A stretch of 64,000 nucleotides of DNA from Gemmatimonas sp. (GCA_013822425.1 PNKL01000001.1:62001-126000), one strand, 5' to 3'. Counted from the stretch's first letter, positions 45,842 through 54,801 are shown. Numbers and translations: made by a program. Notes: a model not told the origin generated them from the sequence alone.

Positions 45842-46884
45842 CGCACCACCTCGTGCTCGCCTGTGACTCGGCGCCTCTCCTCCGCCTTGGCCGCCTCGAC
45901 GTCGCCGAGGTGCAGGCCCATGCGCAGGAAGTACCAGGCGCCGATCACGGTGATGGGAATGTAGGAGAGGAAGTGGAAGCCGATGGCCCAGGTCACGGCC
46001 TGCGCCTCGCTGACGCCGTAGACCGGCAGCGAGAGCTTGGCCAGCATCTCCCAGACGCCGAAGAAGCCGGGGGACGATGGAACGGATACGCCGATGGCGA
46101 TGACCCCCTGCACAAAAAGCGCGGCGGTGAACGGAGCGGTGATGCCGAGTGCCCGGAACCCAAGCCAGAAGGCGAGGGCGTTCATCAGCCAGTGTGCCAT
46201 CGCCCACAGGAATGTCGCGAGAAACCGCACGGGGTCGCGCACGACGGCGAGCCCGGCCGCCAGCGAGTGCACGAGCGCCCCGATCCGATCCTTGTGCTTG
46301 GGCAGCAGCACGCCGGTGACGCGGCCCACCAGCGCCTCTACCGTGTGTGGCCACCTCGCGAGGGCGAAGTACGCGACGAATAGCAGCGTGACCAGCGCCA
46401 GCATGACGACGGCGGAGTTGCGGACCGGCGTGCCGCCAATCGCGAAGTCCCTCGGGAAATCCGGCGCGAGAATGGCAGCGACGAGCAGCAGCAGGATGGA
46501 GAGCGCATCGAATGCGCGGTCGATGGCCAGCGACGCGAGGGCGCTGGACCACGGCACCTCGCGCCGTTCGCGCACGAGCACGTAGACGCGCACGATCTCG
46601 CCGGCGCGAGCCGGGAGCACGTTGTTGCACATCATGCCGATGGACGTGGCGCGCCAGAGCGTGCCGAACGGCAGCCGCGGCGCCACGGGGTCGAGAATGG
46701 TGCGCCACCGGCGGGCGCGCAGCGGGAAGATGAGCTGAGACGCAATGGTGCACAGCGCCCAGAGCACGAGGTTGCTGCCGCGCAGCGCCGACACCACCTG
46801 CCCGAGGGCGATGTCCCTGAATGCATACCAGAGCAGGAACGCGCTGACGGCGATGCCAAGCGCGCTCTTGGCGCCCAATTTCAT
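45838..46884 (-). CDS. Lysylphosphatidylglycerol-synthase-TM / flippase-like membrane protein
   Basis: 348 residues with about eight transmembrane segments. MMCNNVLPARAGEIVRVYVLVRERREVPWSSALASLAIDRAFDALSILLLL is the typical conserved core of the PF03706 family (N-x-x-P-x-R-x-G-E), and PSSPGFFGVWE matches the later conserved loop. Family members include lipid flippase domains and hypothetical inner-membrane proteins; the substrate is unknown. It shares a transcript with ispE and probably with the Hpt gene upstream. Confidence 0.8.
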   Translation of the reverse strand: MKLGAKSALGIAVSAFLLWYAFRDIALGQVVSALRGSNLVLWALCTIASQLIFPLRARRWRTILDPVAPRLPFGTLWRATSIGMMCNNVLPARAGEIVRVYVLVRERREVPWSSALASLAIDRAFDALSILLLLVAAILAPDFPRDFAIGGTPVRNSAVVMLALVTLLFVAYFALARWPHTVEALVGRVTGVLLPKHKDRIGALVHSLAAGLAVVRDPVRFLATFLWAMAHWLMNALAFWLGFRALGITAPFTAALFVQGVIAIGVSVPSSPGFFGVWEMLAKLSLPVYGVSEAQAVTWAIGFHFLSYIPITVIGAWYFLRMGLHLGDVEAAKAEERRRVTGEHEVVR

Positions 46885-46887
46885 GGG

Positions 46888-48525
46888 CTAGTCCGACGTG
46901 GCGGCGAGCTCGAGCAGGTCGAACAGCTCGGCGAGCATCGCAGGGTCCGGCGCGTCCGGCGCCTGCTTCAGCAGGACGCGGAGCTCAATGGCGCGGTCGA
47001 GCGCGTCGCGTCCGCGATAGACAAGGTCTTCGATGGGAACGACGACATCGCTGCCCACGGTCGCGGGCTCGGCGAGCGGCGTCTCCTCCAGTCCCCTCAG
47101 TCCGGCGAGGCCGCTGCTGAGCATCGCCGCGAGCGCGTCGCCCGAGGACCCGGCACCCGCTGGCGCCCTGGAGACGAGCGACGGCTCGCCGTCGGGAGCA
47201 AGCGACGCGATGTCCACCATCGCCGGCTCGGCATCGGGCGCAAGCGCTGCGGCCGCCACGATCGGCGGCTCCGCGTCCGGTGCGAGCGTCGCGATATCCA
47301 CGAGCGGCCGCCCGATATCCACGGCGGGCGTGGCGATCACGACCCCGGCCTCCCGCCCGGGCGCGCGCAGCACCCGCACGATTTCGGCGGTCGTCTTGCC
47401 GTGCGGCGCCGACAGAAGCTGGCACGCGTGATCAAGTGCGTGGAGCGCCGCCCCGGCGAGCAGGCTGGCCTGGGCGCGCTGTTCCTCGAAGAACGCGGCG
47501 AGCGGCGTCTCGCCAAAGCTCGTGGAGAGGTGCGCGAGCGCGCGCGCGGCGCCGCCAAGTTCGCGCGCCAGCCGTTCGCGGGTGGCCGCGTCGACGGCCT
47601 GCGCCGCATCGCTCACGAGACGGCGCAGATGCTCGGCGTGGCTCACGACCTCGAGGCGGAACCGCTGCGCCGCCGACGTCGGCGGCGTTGGGGCGGCGCT
47701 GACGAGACCCGGCGCGCCATCGTCCGGGAAGAGCGCGCTGATGGGAACGATGTCGTCGGCCCCCACCGCGCCGCCGGCAACGGCCGCCGCGGCTGCGGCG
47801 AAGGCGGTGAGCGAGTCCGACGACGTCGCGGGGCGCGCGCCGCGCGTGAGGGCGATGCTGCCGTCGGCCAGGACGACGGCCGCCGTGGAGAAGAGCGACC
47901 GCAGGGCGGGCGTGACCGCGCCGCCCAACTCGAGCGTCTTCGCCATCTGATCGAGCGCGCCCACGACCTCAGGAAGCGGCGGCAGGTCCTTGAGCAGCGC
48001 GATGCCCCTCAGCGCACGCACGCGCTGCAGCGTGTCGGCCAACGCCGTCGGTTCCGTCGGGTTCTCGGCGAACGCCAGCAGCGCGCGGGCAATCTCGGAG
48101 GTCTCCGTGGCGAGGAAGCTGATGGCATAGGGGGCGGCCGTTGCCGCACTCGTCGCCGCTGGCGCGAACGAAGCCAGCTCCTGCGTTCGCGCCGCGGCAC
48201 GGCCCGTTTCGGCCGCGCCCCAGCTGCGGACGCCGCGCAGGAGAATCTTGAGATCGTCGATGGCGGCGACAAACGCACCGCGCAGCGCATCGCTCCACGG
48301 GAGCGTGCCGGTCTGCAGGCCGTGCGCGGCCCGCTCAAGCGCCACGGCCACGTCGGCAATGCCGCCGACCTTGGCCATCGTGGCGCTGCCGCGCAGGGCG
48401 CGCGCATGTCGAACGAAAGCGTGGAGGTCGGGCGGGCCGCCGCGCGCCGTGGCGACGAGCCCGTCGAGGTGCTCGACGTACTCGGAGGCTTCGAGCGTGA
48501 AGAAGTCGAGAAGGCCGCTGCTCAT
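46888..48525 (-). CDS. Hpt-domain (CheA-like) phosphotransfer protein
   Basis: 545 residues. The N-terminal ~110 residues form an Hpt bundle with the phosphorylatable His in AFVRHARALRGSATM (His40 region). A second helical Hpt-like unit is seen around residues 130-230 and a third around 290-370. Near the C-terminus, three copies of a ~17-residue unit with LAPDAEP (LAPDAEPPIV..., LAPDAEPAMVDIAS, LAPDGEPSLVS) form a linker. No kinase or CheW domain is present. Likely a histidine phosphotransfer or scaffold protein of a signalling or motility-type chain; the partner is unknown. Confidence 0.65.
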   Translation of the reverse strand: MSSGLLDFFTLEASEYVEHLDGLVATARGGPPDLHAFVRHARALRGSATMAKVGGIADVAVALERAAHGLQTGTLPWSDALRGAFVAAIDDLKILLRGVRSWGAAETGRAAARTQELASFAPAATSAATAAPYAISFLATETSEIARALLAFAENPTEPTALADTLQRVRALRGIALLKDLPPLPEVVGALDQMAKTLELGGAVTPALRSLFSTAAVVLADGSIALTRGARPATSSDSLTAFAAAAAAVAGGAVGADDIVPISALFPDDGAPGLVSAAPTPPTSAAQRFRLEVVSHAEHLRRLVSDAAQAVDAATRERLARELGGAARALAHLSTSFGETPLAAFFEEQRAQASLLAGAALHALDHACQLLSAPHGKTTAEIVRVLRAPGREAGVVIATPAVDIGRPLVDIATLAPDAEPPIVAAAALAPDAEPAMVDIASLAPDGEPSLVSRAPAGAGSSGDALAAMLSSGLAGLRGLEETPLAEPATVGSDVVVPIEDLVYRGRDALDRAIELRVLLKQAPDAPDPAMLAELFDLLELAATSD

Positions 48526-48822
48526 CTGCGAGGCAAGCTACGGGTCTATGGGTGGAGGGGCAATGCGAGCATACCAAGAGACGCGTCAAAAAGGCAGGGT
48601 GTAACGGCGACTGAGGTCTCGCAAATCGACGCTCAGCTGCAATCGTCTCGGAGGGCGCTCCCCCTCTTTCGCGATGGCGTTCGGCTGCTCACCCCATTCC
48701 TCGCTGGGCCTCGGCTATCCGAGCCCGCCGCGACGAACGACGCCGCGACGAACGACTGGACACGCCTGCCTTCAGCTCCGTATTCTTGCCAAACTGCGAC
48801 TTCCTCCATCTCGCCAGACGCC
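48526..48822. other. Spacer between the Hpt gene and the restriction locus
   Basis: No gene supported. It holds a 15-bp direct tandem repeat CGCCGCGACGAACGA twice at 48726-48755. The GC content starts to drop here, which marks the left edge of the foreign-looking segment. Confidence 0.5.
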
Positions 48823-49432
48823 ATGCCAATCCGACGAAACAAAGTCGATCGAAGACGGATGAACTCGAAGGCCAAGCTCCCATTCGAACTTCGCCTGCAA
48901 GACTTCGAGCTGGCCATGCAGGATGTCTACGACTTCTTCTTCGACGTGAACGTGGGACTCACGCAAAGGGGGCTCGAGCGACTCGACGACTTTCTCCGAC
49001 CGGCCATCATGTCAGGCCTTCTGTCTGATATGCTGACGGCTAGCCTCGGAAGACACTCAAGAACTCTGACGGAGAATCGGTATTTCAATGGGCACCCCGA
49101 TCTCGTCGTCAAGGGAGTGTACGCAGGCGACAGCGTGAAAGCCGGCGTTGAAGGCGTTGAGGTCAAGACAACCCGAAAGAGCGGTGGCGCAGTTGACACT
49201 CACGGCGCTCGAGATCACGTGGATGTGCGTGTTCGTTTACGAGGTTGACACGGAGACGGAGCCTGCACGTGACCGGCTGCCGATGAGGATTACCGAAGTC
49301 TACCTTGGGAAAGTCACCATCGCAGATTTTCGAAAGAACGCCCGCGGCGAGCTCGGAACGAGAACCGCAACACTCCACGCAGATGGTATCAAGAAGCTGC
49401 GCAGGCGTTGGATCTACAGGCTAAGCGAGTAG
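48823..49432 (+). pseudogene. Type II restriction endonuclease-like gene with a +1 frameshift
   Basis: The frame from ATG 48823 (ATG 48859, MNSKAKLPFELRLQDFELAMQDVYDFFF, is also possible) runs to LTENRYFNGHPDLVV...GVEVKTTRKSGGAVDTHGARDH and then goes out of frame. The next frame resumes without loss as WMCVFVYEVDTETEPARDRLPMRITEVYLGKVTIADF and ends at 49432. Dropping one base at 49219-49222 (G-T-G-G) joins the two as ...GARDHWMCVFVYEVD.... Asp in HPDLVV and E-x-K in VEVKTT form a PD-(D/E)xK nuclease site. It is convergent with, and overlaps by 19 bp, the DNA methyltransferase gene, as expected for an R-M pair. Either a dead nuclease or a one-base sequence error. Confidence 0.7.
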
Positions 49433-50562
49433 GGAGAACCGTTCTTGTACGCCGCGAGTTTGGGGATCGCGTTCTTCGCAAGCGCAAAGAAGTGCGGGTC
49501 TCTCTCGACTCCGATGCTCTGGTAGCCGACCGCCTCGGCAGCCGCTAACGTCGATCCGGAGCCCGCGAACGGATCGAGTACCACCCCTTCGCCGAGCGGA
49601 AGGACGCCGCGAACGAGTTGGCGCAGGAAGCCTTGGGGTTTTAGGCTCGGGTGCGGCGCCAGTGCGCGCTCGGACTTGTGAGTTGGCGAGGACGCGATCA
49701 CGTCACCGAAAGGTCGGTCGGCTGACGGCCGTCGAAACCCCCCAGTCTTCCACGCGCGCAGATTGTCTTGTGCGCGGCCTTCCAGCGGTCGCCGGAACAC
49801 CAGCCACGGCTCCCACATTGCTCGGGGCATGACACTCACGTCAGCGAATTCGTGATGGGCAGCCTTCGGTCGGTCACCACCCCGCATCGTCATGACAAGT
49901 CGAGCGATCTCTCCGCGGCGCTCCAGTCCAGCCCTCGCGAGCGCGCCCGACACGACGTAGGAGAGGAGGGGATTGCTGGCTACCACCACATTTGCACCTG
50001 GCACAAGCACGCGACCGAGCGTACTTGCCCACAGGAAGAAGAACTCATCGAGCGCGGCATGATCCCTAGCCGAGAGCACAGTAAAACGGGGCAGTGGTGC
50101 TCGCTGCGTTCCGTCAAAGGAAGGCGGGATTCGCCAAACACCGCCTTTGCCTGCTCGGAGCTTCTCCTGCTGCTCTGCCGAGTACTCAAACAATCCATAG
50201 GGCGGATCCGTCACGACAGCTTGGACGCTGCACTCGGGTTGTGCTCGCAGCCAGTCGATGCAGTCGTTCAGGTACAACACGGAGTTCCCATGTCTGAACT
50301 CGGAAACGGACTTTCGTGCGATCGGATAACCGCCCGCAATTGTCAGAGGGTTCTCCTTCAGAGCGTAGTGTCCTCGGGCACTCCGAGCGAAGACCGTCGG
50401 AGTATTGAGTCTGAGGTAGGAGCGAATTGACGAAGCTGCCGCCGCTGAGCCAATCCGAACCGCCACGCGACGTTCGATTTCCGGCAACTGCATTCCGTCC
50501 GATGCCGATGCAAGCACTGCCATGATCGCGTCCCTCACTTCACCCGGCTTTCGCTTTCCCAT
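49414..50562 (-). CDS. DNA methyltransferase (N6-adenine/N4-cytosine type) with N-terminal HTH
   Basis: 382 residues from ATG 50562 (GGGAGAG upstream). Residues 1-~70 form a winged-helix-type domain (EVRDAIMAVLASASDGMQLPEIERRVAVRIGSAAAASSIRSYLRLN). The methyltransferase core has the catalytic DPPY in VQAVVTDPPYGLFEYS and, after the target-recognition part, the SAM motif VLDPFAGSGSTLAAAEAVGYQSIGVERDP. DPPY before FxGxG is the beta-class order. It pairs with the convergent nuclease gene. Lower GC and different codon use from neighbours suggest horizontal origin. Confidence 0.9.
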   Translation of the reverse strand: MGKRKPGEVRDAIMAVLASASDGMQLPEIERRVAVRIGSAAAASSIRSYLRLNTPTVFARSARGHYALKENPLTIAGGYPIARKSVSEFRHGNSVLYLNDCIDWLRAQPECSVQAVVTDPPYGLFEYSAEQQEKLRAGKGGVWRIPPSFDGTQRAPLPRFTVLSARDHAALDEFFFLWASTLGRVLVPGANVVVASNPLLSYVVSGALARAGLERRGEIARLVMTMRGGDRPKAAHHEFADVSVMPRAMWEPWLVFRRPLEGRAQDNLRAWKTGGFRRPSADRPFGDVIASSPTHKSERALAPHPSLKPQGFLRQLVRGVLPLGEGVVLDPFAGSGSTLAAAEAVGYQSIGVERDPHFFALAKNAIPKLAAYKNGSPYSLSL

Positions 50563-50591
50563 GAGACTCTCCCGTGAATCGAAGGAAGAGT

Positions 50592-50607
50592 AGACGTCTA
50601 GACGTCT
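50592..50607. promoter_or_regulatory. Double AGACGTCT palindrome upstream of the methyltransferase
   Basis: AGACGTCTAGACGTCT: two abutting 8-bp palindromes, together also a 16-bp palindrome, 30 bp upstream of the methyltransferase start. On the minus strand a TTGAGC box lies upstream, with 17 bp to TAGACG inside the palindrome, so the site would overlap the -10. It may be an autoregulatory operator for the HTH-bearing methyltransferase. Confidence 0.5.
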
Positions 50608-50663
50608 TTTCGCAATAGCTCAAAATCCTAGCGTCTGGCGTGAATCGCGGTCCCGACGACGTC

Positions 50664-51401
50664 CTAACGCGCGGCGTCCATCGCCGCTCTCATCTCACGC
50701 ACGGCCGCTTCGATCCCAACGAAGACGGCGCGAGACACGATGCTGTGCCCTATGTTCAGCTCCTCGACGTCGGCTAGGGCAGCCACCGGGCCGACATTGC
50801 GCACCGTCAGGCCGTGGCCGGCATGGACGGCGAGGCCGAGGCTCCGGCCTAGGCGGGCGCCAGTACGCAGGGCCGCCAGCGTAGCCGGGTCGGCGGGGGC
50901 TTGGGCATAGCGCCCCGTGTGCAGCTCGACAGCGGCGGCTCCCAGCCGCTTTGACTGCTCGATCATGACCACATCGGGGTCGATGAACAGCGAGGTGCGG
51001 ATGCCGCCAGCGGCGAGCCGGGCCAGCGCGAGGCGAAGCACCTCCGGTTGGCGCGTTACGTCGAGCCCGCCCTCAGTCGTCACTTCTTGGCGGCGCTCCG
51101 GCACCAGGGTGACTTGGTGCGGACGCAGCCGTTCGGCGATGGCCAGCATCTCGTCGGTGACGGCCATCTCGAGGTTGAAGGGCGTGCGGATCACGCGGAG
51201 GACGGCCTCGAGATCCGCGTCCTGGAAGTGGCGGCGGTCCTCGCGCAGGTGCGCGGTGATGCCGTCGGCGCCGGCCGCCTCACAGACGACCGCCGCCGCT
51301 GCCGGATCGGGTTCGTCGGTGTGGCGCGCCTGACGGATCGTCGCGACGTGGTCGATGTTGATGCAAAGGCGGAGATGCCCAGGGCCGCCGGTTGATGCCA
51401 T
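50664..51401 (-). CDS. pdxJ: Pyridoxine 5'-phosphate synthase
   Basis: 245 residues. [109 protein letters not shown] and [27 protein letters not shown] cover the whole PdxJ barrel. It condenses 3-amino-2-oxopropyl phosphate with DXP to make the vitamin B6 ring. It is divergent from the next lipoprotein gene over 46 bp. Confidence 0.95.
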   Translation of the reverse strand: MASTGGPGHLRLCINIDHVATIRQARHTDEPDPAAAAVVCEAAGADGITAHLREDRRHFQDADLEAVLRVIRTPFNLEMAVTDEMLAIAERLRPHQVTLVPERRQEVTTEGGLDVTRQPEVLRLALARLAAGGIRTSLFIDPDVVMIEQSKRLGAAAVELHTGRYAQAPADPATLAALRTGARLGRSLGLAVHAGHGLTVRNVGPVAALADVEELNIGHSIVSRAVFVGIEAAVREMRAAMDAAR

Positions 51402-51447
51402 AGTTCACCCCATCCGTGATCGCGGACCATCTCCGCGGGAGTCATCC

Positions 51448-51915
51448 GTGAAACGAGTTGCCGTGCTGCTGCTTCCCTTCGCCGCCGCCTGCGCCAGCTT
51501 GTCCGGCGGAGGCGCCGGCACCGGCGCCGAGTCGCCGAACGCGGTCATTCAACAGTTTCTCACGGCCGCTCGCCGCAAGGACTTGACCGCCATGGCCATG
51601 GTGTGGGGCACCGACAAGGGTCCTGCCAGCCAAACCATGAGCCAACGGGAACTCGAGCGCCGCGAGTTGATAATGATCCAGTGTCTGCCGCACGAACAAG
51701 CCACCCTCGGGACGCCGACCCCGAGCGAGGCGGGCCGACTGCGGATTCCGGTGGAGCTGACCTTGTTGAACCTGAAGGCAAAGCCTGTCTTCACGGTGGT
51801 GCGCGGTCCAAGGGACCGCTGGTATGTGGAGAACCTCGAGATCGACCAACTTCGTGACCAGGGATTCTGTGGCGCCTCGACGGCGTCGCCGGCACCGCCG
51901 CCCGGAACACGATAA
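51448..51915 (+). CDS. Putative lipoprotein
   Basis: 155 residues from GTG 51448, with GGAG six bases upstream. The N-terminus is a lipoprotein-type signal (VKRVAVLLLPFAAACASLSGG; Cys15). The body contains NAVIQQFLTAARRKDLTAMAMVWG and later VPVELTLLNLKAKPVFTVVRGPRDRWYVENLEIDQLRDQGFC, resembling the NTF2/DUF4878-type fold of small lipoproteins. Function unknown. Confidence 0.65.
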   Translation: MKRVAVLLLPFAAACASLSGGGAGTGAESPNAVIQQFLTAARRKDLTAMAMVWGTDKGPASQTMSQRELERRELIMIQCLPHEQATLGTPTPSEAGRLRIPVELTLLNLKAKPVFTVVRGPRDRWYVENLEIDQLRDQGFCGASTASPAPPPGTR

Positions 51916-51940
51916 TTGGGTGGCGCAAAGCGGCGGTGCA

Positions 51941-51988
51941 GGGATGCGCCGCCGCGTGGGGAAAGGGATGCACCGCCGCGTGGGGAAG
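51941..51988. repeat. 24-bp tandem duplication
   Basis: GGGATGCGCCGCCGCGTGGG plus GAAA, then a second copy with A for G at base 8. A partial third copy follows. Between the convergent lipoprotein and mce genes. No function apparent. Confidence 0.75.
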
Positions 51989-52040
51989 GAGTGCATCACG
52001 GGGTGGCAGGCCGCCGTCGCAACGGGGCTTGCCGCCCCGA

Positions 52041-52451
52041 TTAGTATTCAGACAACTCGATGAGGACGCCACCCGTCGACTTCGGGTGCAGGAAGGCGAT
52101 GCGCTTGCCCTCGGCGCCGATGCGCGGCACTTCGTCAATGAGAGTAAGCCCGGCGGCCTTCGCCCTGGCGAGCGTGCCGTCGAGATCATCGACGCAGAAG
52201 CAGATGTGATGGATGCCCGGTCCTTTCCGGTCGACGAACTTCGCAATGGGCGAGTCGGCGGCGGCGGGTTCGAGCAGTTCCACCAGCGATTCGCCGGCGG
52301 CGAGGCCGGCAATGCGGGCGCCGTCGGCATCGTCCAGCGGCACGTCGGGAAGGCCGAGCACGTCGCGGTAGAGGGGCAGGACGTCGTCGAGATTGCGCAC
52401 GGCAACGCCGAGGTGGGCGATGCGCGTGCCACGACGGACGGGAGAGGTCAT
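52041..52451 (-). CDS. mce: Methylmalonyl-CoA epimerase (VOC family)
   Basis: 136 residues from ATG 52451. IAHLGVAVRNLDDVLPLYRDVLGL, GESLVELLEP, KGPGIHHICFCVDDLDGTLARAKAAGLTLIDEVPRIGAEGKRIAFLHPKSTGGVLIELSEY carry the His/Glu metal ligands of the methylmalonyl-CoA epimerase branch of the VOC superfamily. It interconverts (R)- and (S)-methylmalonyl-CoA in propionate and odd-chain metabolism; the mutase is not in the window. Confidence 0.9.
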   Translation of the reverse strand: MTSPVRRGTRIAHLGVAVRNLDDVLPLYRDVLGLPDVPLDDADGARIAGLAAGESLVELLEPAAADSPIAKFVDRKGPGIHHICFCVDDLDGTLARAKAAGLTLIDEVPRIGAEGKRIAFLHPKSTGGVLIELSEY

Positions 52452-52534
52452 GGCGGGGTGCTCCGGCAACAGGGTGAACGCCTAACATTATCAATCGCGG
52501 CGGTGCGCGGCACCGTCGCAGCGGAGGCGAGGCA

Positions 52535-52864
52535 ATGGCGGGCAATTTGACGGCGGTCACGGACGCCGATTTCGAGCAGGAAGTCGAGAAGCACCAGGGC
52601 GTCGCGGTGGTGGACTTCTGGGCGACATGGTGCGGTCCGTGCCGCATGATCGCGCCCATTCTCGAGCAGCTGTCGGTGGACTACACCGGCAAGGTGAAGG
52701 TGGCCAAGCTCGACGTGGACAGCAACCAGAAAACGTCGATGCGGTTCAATGTGCGGTCCATCCCCACGCTGCTGTTCTTCAAGGACGGCAAGGTGGTGGA
52801 CCAGGTCATCGGCGCGGTGCCGAAGGCAGCGCTCGAGGCCAAGTTCAAGCAGCACACGAGCTGA
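52535..52864 (+). CDS. trxA: Thioredoxin
   Basis: 109 residues with the redox motif WCGPC in VVDFWATWCGPCRMIAPILEQL, KVAKLDVDSNQKTSMRFNVRSIPTLLFF with the cis-Pro, and GAVPKAALEAKFKQH at the end. A strong ribosome site (GGAGGCGAGGC) precedes ATG 52535. The last 18 bases around the stop are duplicated 39 bp downstream (52854-52871 and 52893-52910: ACACGAGCTGACCGCCGG). Confidence 0.96.
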   Translation: MAGNLTAVTDADFEQEVEKHQGVAVVDFWATWCGPCRMIAPILEQLSVDYTGKVKVAKLDVDSNQKTSMRFNVRSIPTLLFFKDGKVVDQVIGAVPKAALEAKFKQHTS

Positions 52865-52944
52865 CCGCCGGGGACATTTCTACTGAACGTTGACACGAGC
52901 TGACCGCCGGATTGCGGCTGGGGTGTACGCCCCCGCAGAATTAG

Positions 52945-52976
52945 CCCGGGCGCCGCGATGCGGCGGCCCGGGTTTT
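52945..52976 (+). terminator. Rho-independent terminator after trxA
   Basis: CCCGGGCGCCGC / GCGGCGGCCCGGG stem with one bulge, short loop, then TTTT. 80 bp after the trxA stop. The next gene starts just downstream at 52994. Confidence 0.7.
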
Positions 52977-52993
52977 CGCTCGTATCCCCGCCT

Positions 52994-53977
52994 ATGCCTG
53001 TCGCCGCCGGACATCTTCGCTATCCCAAAGTCAGGGCACTGCTGCCCCGGACGCGCCTAGCGTACGTCCATCTTCAGAACCTCCTGACGGACGCGAAGCG
53101 CGATCGCGCCGCCCGCGTATTCGGCTACGTCGCCATCTGGCTGCCCGACGAACTGCTGCTGCTCTACATGGAGGAGGGCGAGTTGGTGAATGCCACGGCA
53201 AGCGTCGACGGCCGGCGCTGGCGGGCGCTGCCCATCGGCGAGGCGGTGGCCGAGGTGCCCAACGCCGCCGAGTACGGCGAGATATGCTTTCACGAGGCGG
53301 CGGACGAACAGCTGGCCGCGATGTACGCGACGCAGGTGACGCCGGAGCTTGGCTGGCCGCCGGAGTTGCCGGTCACGAGTGCGCCCGCCGTGCTCGGCCA
53401 TCTCATGGCGACGCTGTTTGACGGCCTGCTGGAAGTCTCGGCGGACGGTGAGGTGAACTACATCGTCTTCCAGCACGGCATGCCGCTGCGCGGGTACTTC
53501 GTGAATGACGAGGTGGCACCGGATCTCGCGGCGCGCGTGCGCGCGCTGCTCGAACGCGCCTTCCTCCACGACGGGATGGCACGCCGGTGGGATGTGCCGC
53601 CGGCGCTCGCCAACCAGGCGGCCCCCGCTCTCATCGCCGCGTACCGCGACCTCGTGGGCACGCTCATGCGGCGACTCCACGACCACGGGGCCGAGAGTGC
53701 ATTCGCGGTGGCCGAGCACGCGCGGCAACACCTGATCGCGCAACACCCGGCACTCGAGAAGTTTTCGCTGAACATCCCGGACCAGCGCGACCCGGTGGTG
53801 GATGCGCCGGCGCTCTCGGCGGCGATCGCGGCGTGGCTCGGTGAAACGCTCTGGCACCTGCACCTGCCAGAAGGCGTGACGGCAGAGCAGCTGCTCGCCG
53901 AGGTGGCGCGGCCGCGCCGCCATCTGTTTCAGGCGGCGGGCCTCTTCGAAGCCCTGCCGTGGACGATTCCGTGGTAG
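52994..53977 (+). CDS. Hypothetical protein
   Basis: 327 residues from ATG 52994 (MPVAAGHLRYPKVRALLPRT); the frame is open 12 codons further but enters the terminator. No signal or membrane segments. The text LTDAKRDRAARVFGYVAIWLPDELLLLYMEEGELVNATASVDGRRWRALPIGEAVAEVPNAAEYGEICFHEA and a later DGLLEVSADGEVNYIVFQHGMPLRGYFVND look like two related alpha-beta modules of the DUF4388-like type, but I do not recognise the family with certainty. It overlaps rsmI by 19 bp, so the two may be co-expressed. Confidence 0.55.
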   Translation: MPVAAGHLRYPKVRALLPRTRLAYVHLQNLLTDAKRDRAARVFGYVAIWLPDELLLLYMEEGELVNATASVDGRRWRALPIGEAVAEVPNAAEYGEICFHEAADEQLAAMYATQVTPELGWPPELPVTSAPAVLGHLMATLFDGLLEVSADGEVNYIVFQHGMPLRGYFVNDEVAPDLAARVRALLERAFLHDGMARRWDVPPALANQAAPALIAAYRDLVGTLMRRLHDHGAESAFAVAEHARQHLIAQHPALEKFSLNIPDQRDPVVDAPALSAAIAAWLGETLWHLHLPEGVTAEQLLAEVARPRRHLFQAAGLFEALPWTIPW

Positions 53978-54798
53978 GCGCCGCAGGCACACTCTATATC
54001 GTCAGCACCCCCATCGGGAACCTGGGAGACCTGAGTGCACGGGCGCTGGATACGCTGCGCGCTGCGGACGCGATTCTCGCCGAGGACACGCGGCACACGC
54101 GGGCGCTGCTGGCGCACTTCGACCTGCACACACCGCTGGAGTCGTACCACGAGCACAATGAGGCGGCGACGACGCCGGGGCTCGTGGGCCGCCTGCAACT
54201 CGGTGCGACACTCGCGCTGGTGAGCGACGCGGGGACGCCGCTGCTCAGCGATCCTGGCGCGCGGCTCGTGCGCGCGGCGGCGGCGGCGGGCATCGCGGTG
54301 GTGCCGGTGCCGGGGGCGTCGGCGCTGCTCGCCGCGCTGGTGGGGGCGGCGCTGCCGGCCGATCGGTTTACGTTCTTCGGCTTCGTGCCGCGCAAGGGGC
54401 CGGAGCGGCGGACGCTGCTGGCCGACGTAACCGCGCTGCGACATACCGCGGTGCTGTATGAGGCGCCGGGGCGCGTGGCGGAGATGCTGGGCGACCTCGC
54501 TGCGGCCGGCGCCGCGGAGCGCAAGGCGGTGGTGGCCCGCGAACTGACGAAACAGTTCGAGGAATTCCGCCGCGGCACGGTGCGCGACCTCGCCGTGCGG
54601 TGCACGGAAACGCCGCCGCGCGGCGAGGTGGTGATCGTGGTGGCGGGCGCGGAAGCGCCGACGCTGGACGAGGCGGCGTTGAAGGCGCGCGCCGCCGCCT
54701 TGCGCGCCGACGGGTTGAGCGCTCGGGACGTGGTGCGCGTTCTCATGGAGGACGAGGGAGCACCCCGCAACCTGGCCTATCGCCTCGCCCACGGCTGA
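53959..54798 (+). CDS. rsmI: 16S rRNA (cytidine-1402-2'-O)-methyltransferase
   Basis: 279 residues from GTG 53959 (GTG 53971 also possible). GTLYIVSTPIGNLGDLSARALDTLRAADAILAEDTRHTRALLAHF, ALVSDAGTPLLSDPGARLVRAAAAAGI, VVPVPGASALLAALVGAALPADRFTFFGFVPRK and ARELTKQFEEFRRGTV are the tetrapyrrole-methylase-fold marks of RsmI. It modifies C1402 in the ribosomal P site. It overlaps the preceding hypothetical gene. Confidence 0.95.
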   Translation: MDDSVVGAAGTLYIVSTPIGNLGDLSARALDTLRAADAILAEDTRHTRALLAHFDLHTPLESYHEHNEAATTPGLVGRLQLGATLALVSDAGTPLLSDPGARLVRAAAAAGIAVVPVPGASALLAALVGAALPADRFTFFGFVPRKGPERRTLLADVTALRHTAVLYEAPGRVAEMLGDLAAAGAAERKAVVARELTKQFEEFRRGTVRDLAVRCTETPPRGEVVIVVAGAEAPTLDEAALKARAAALRADGLSARDVVRVLMEDEGAPRNLAYRLAHG

Positions 54799-54801
54799 CG
54801 C

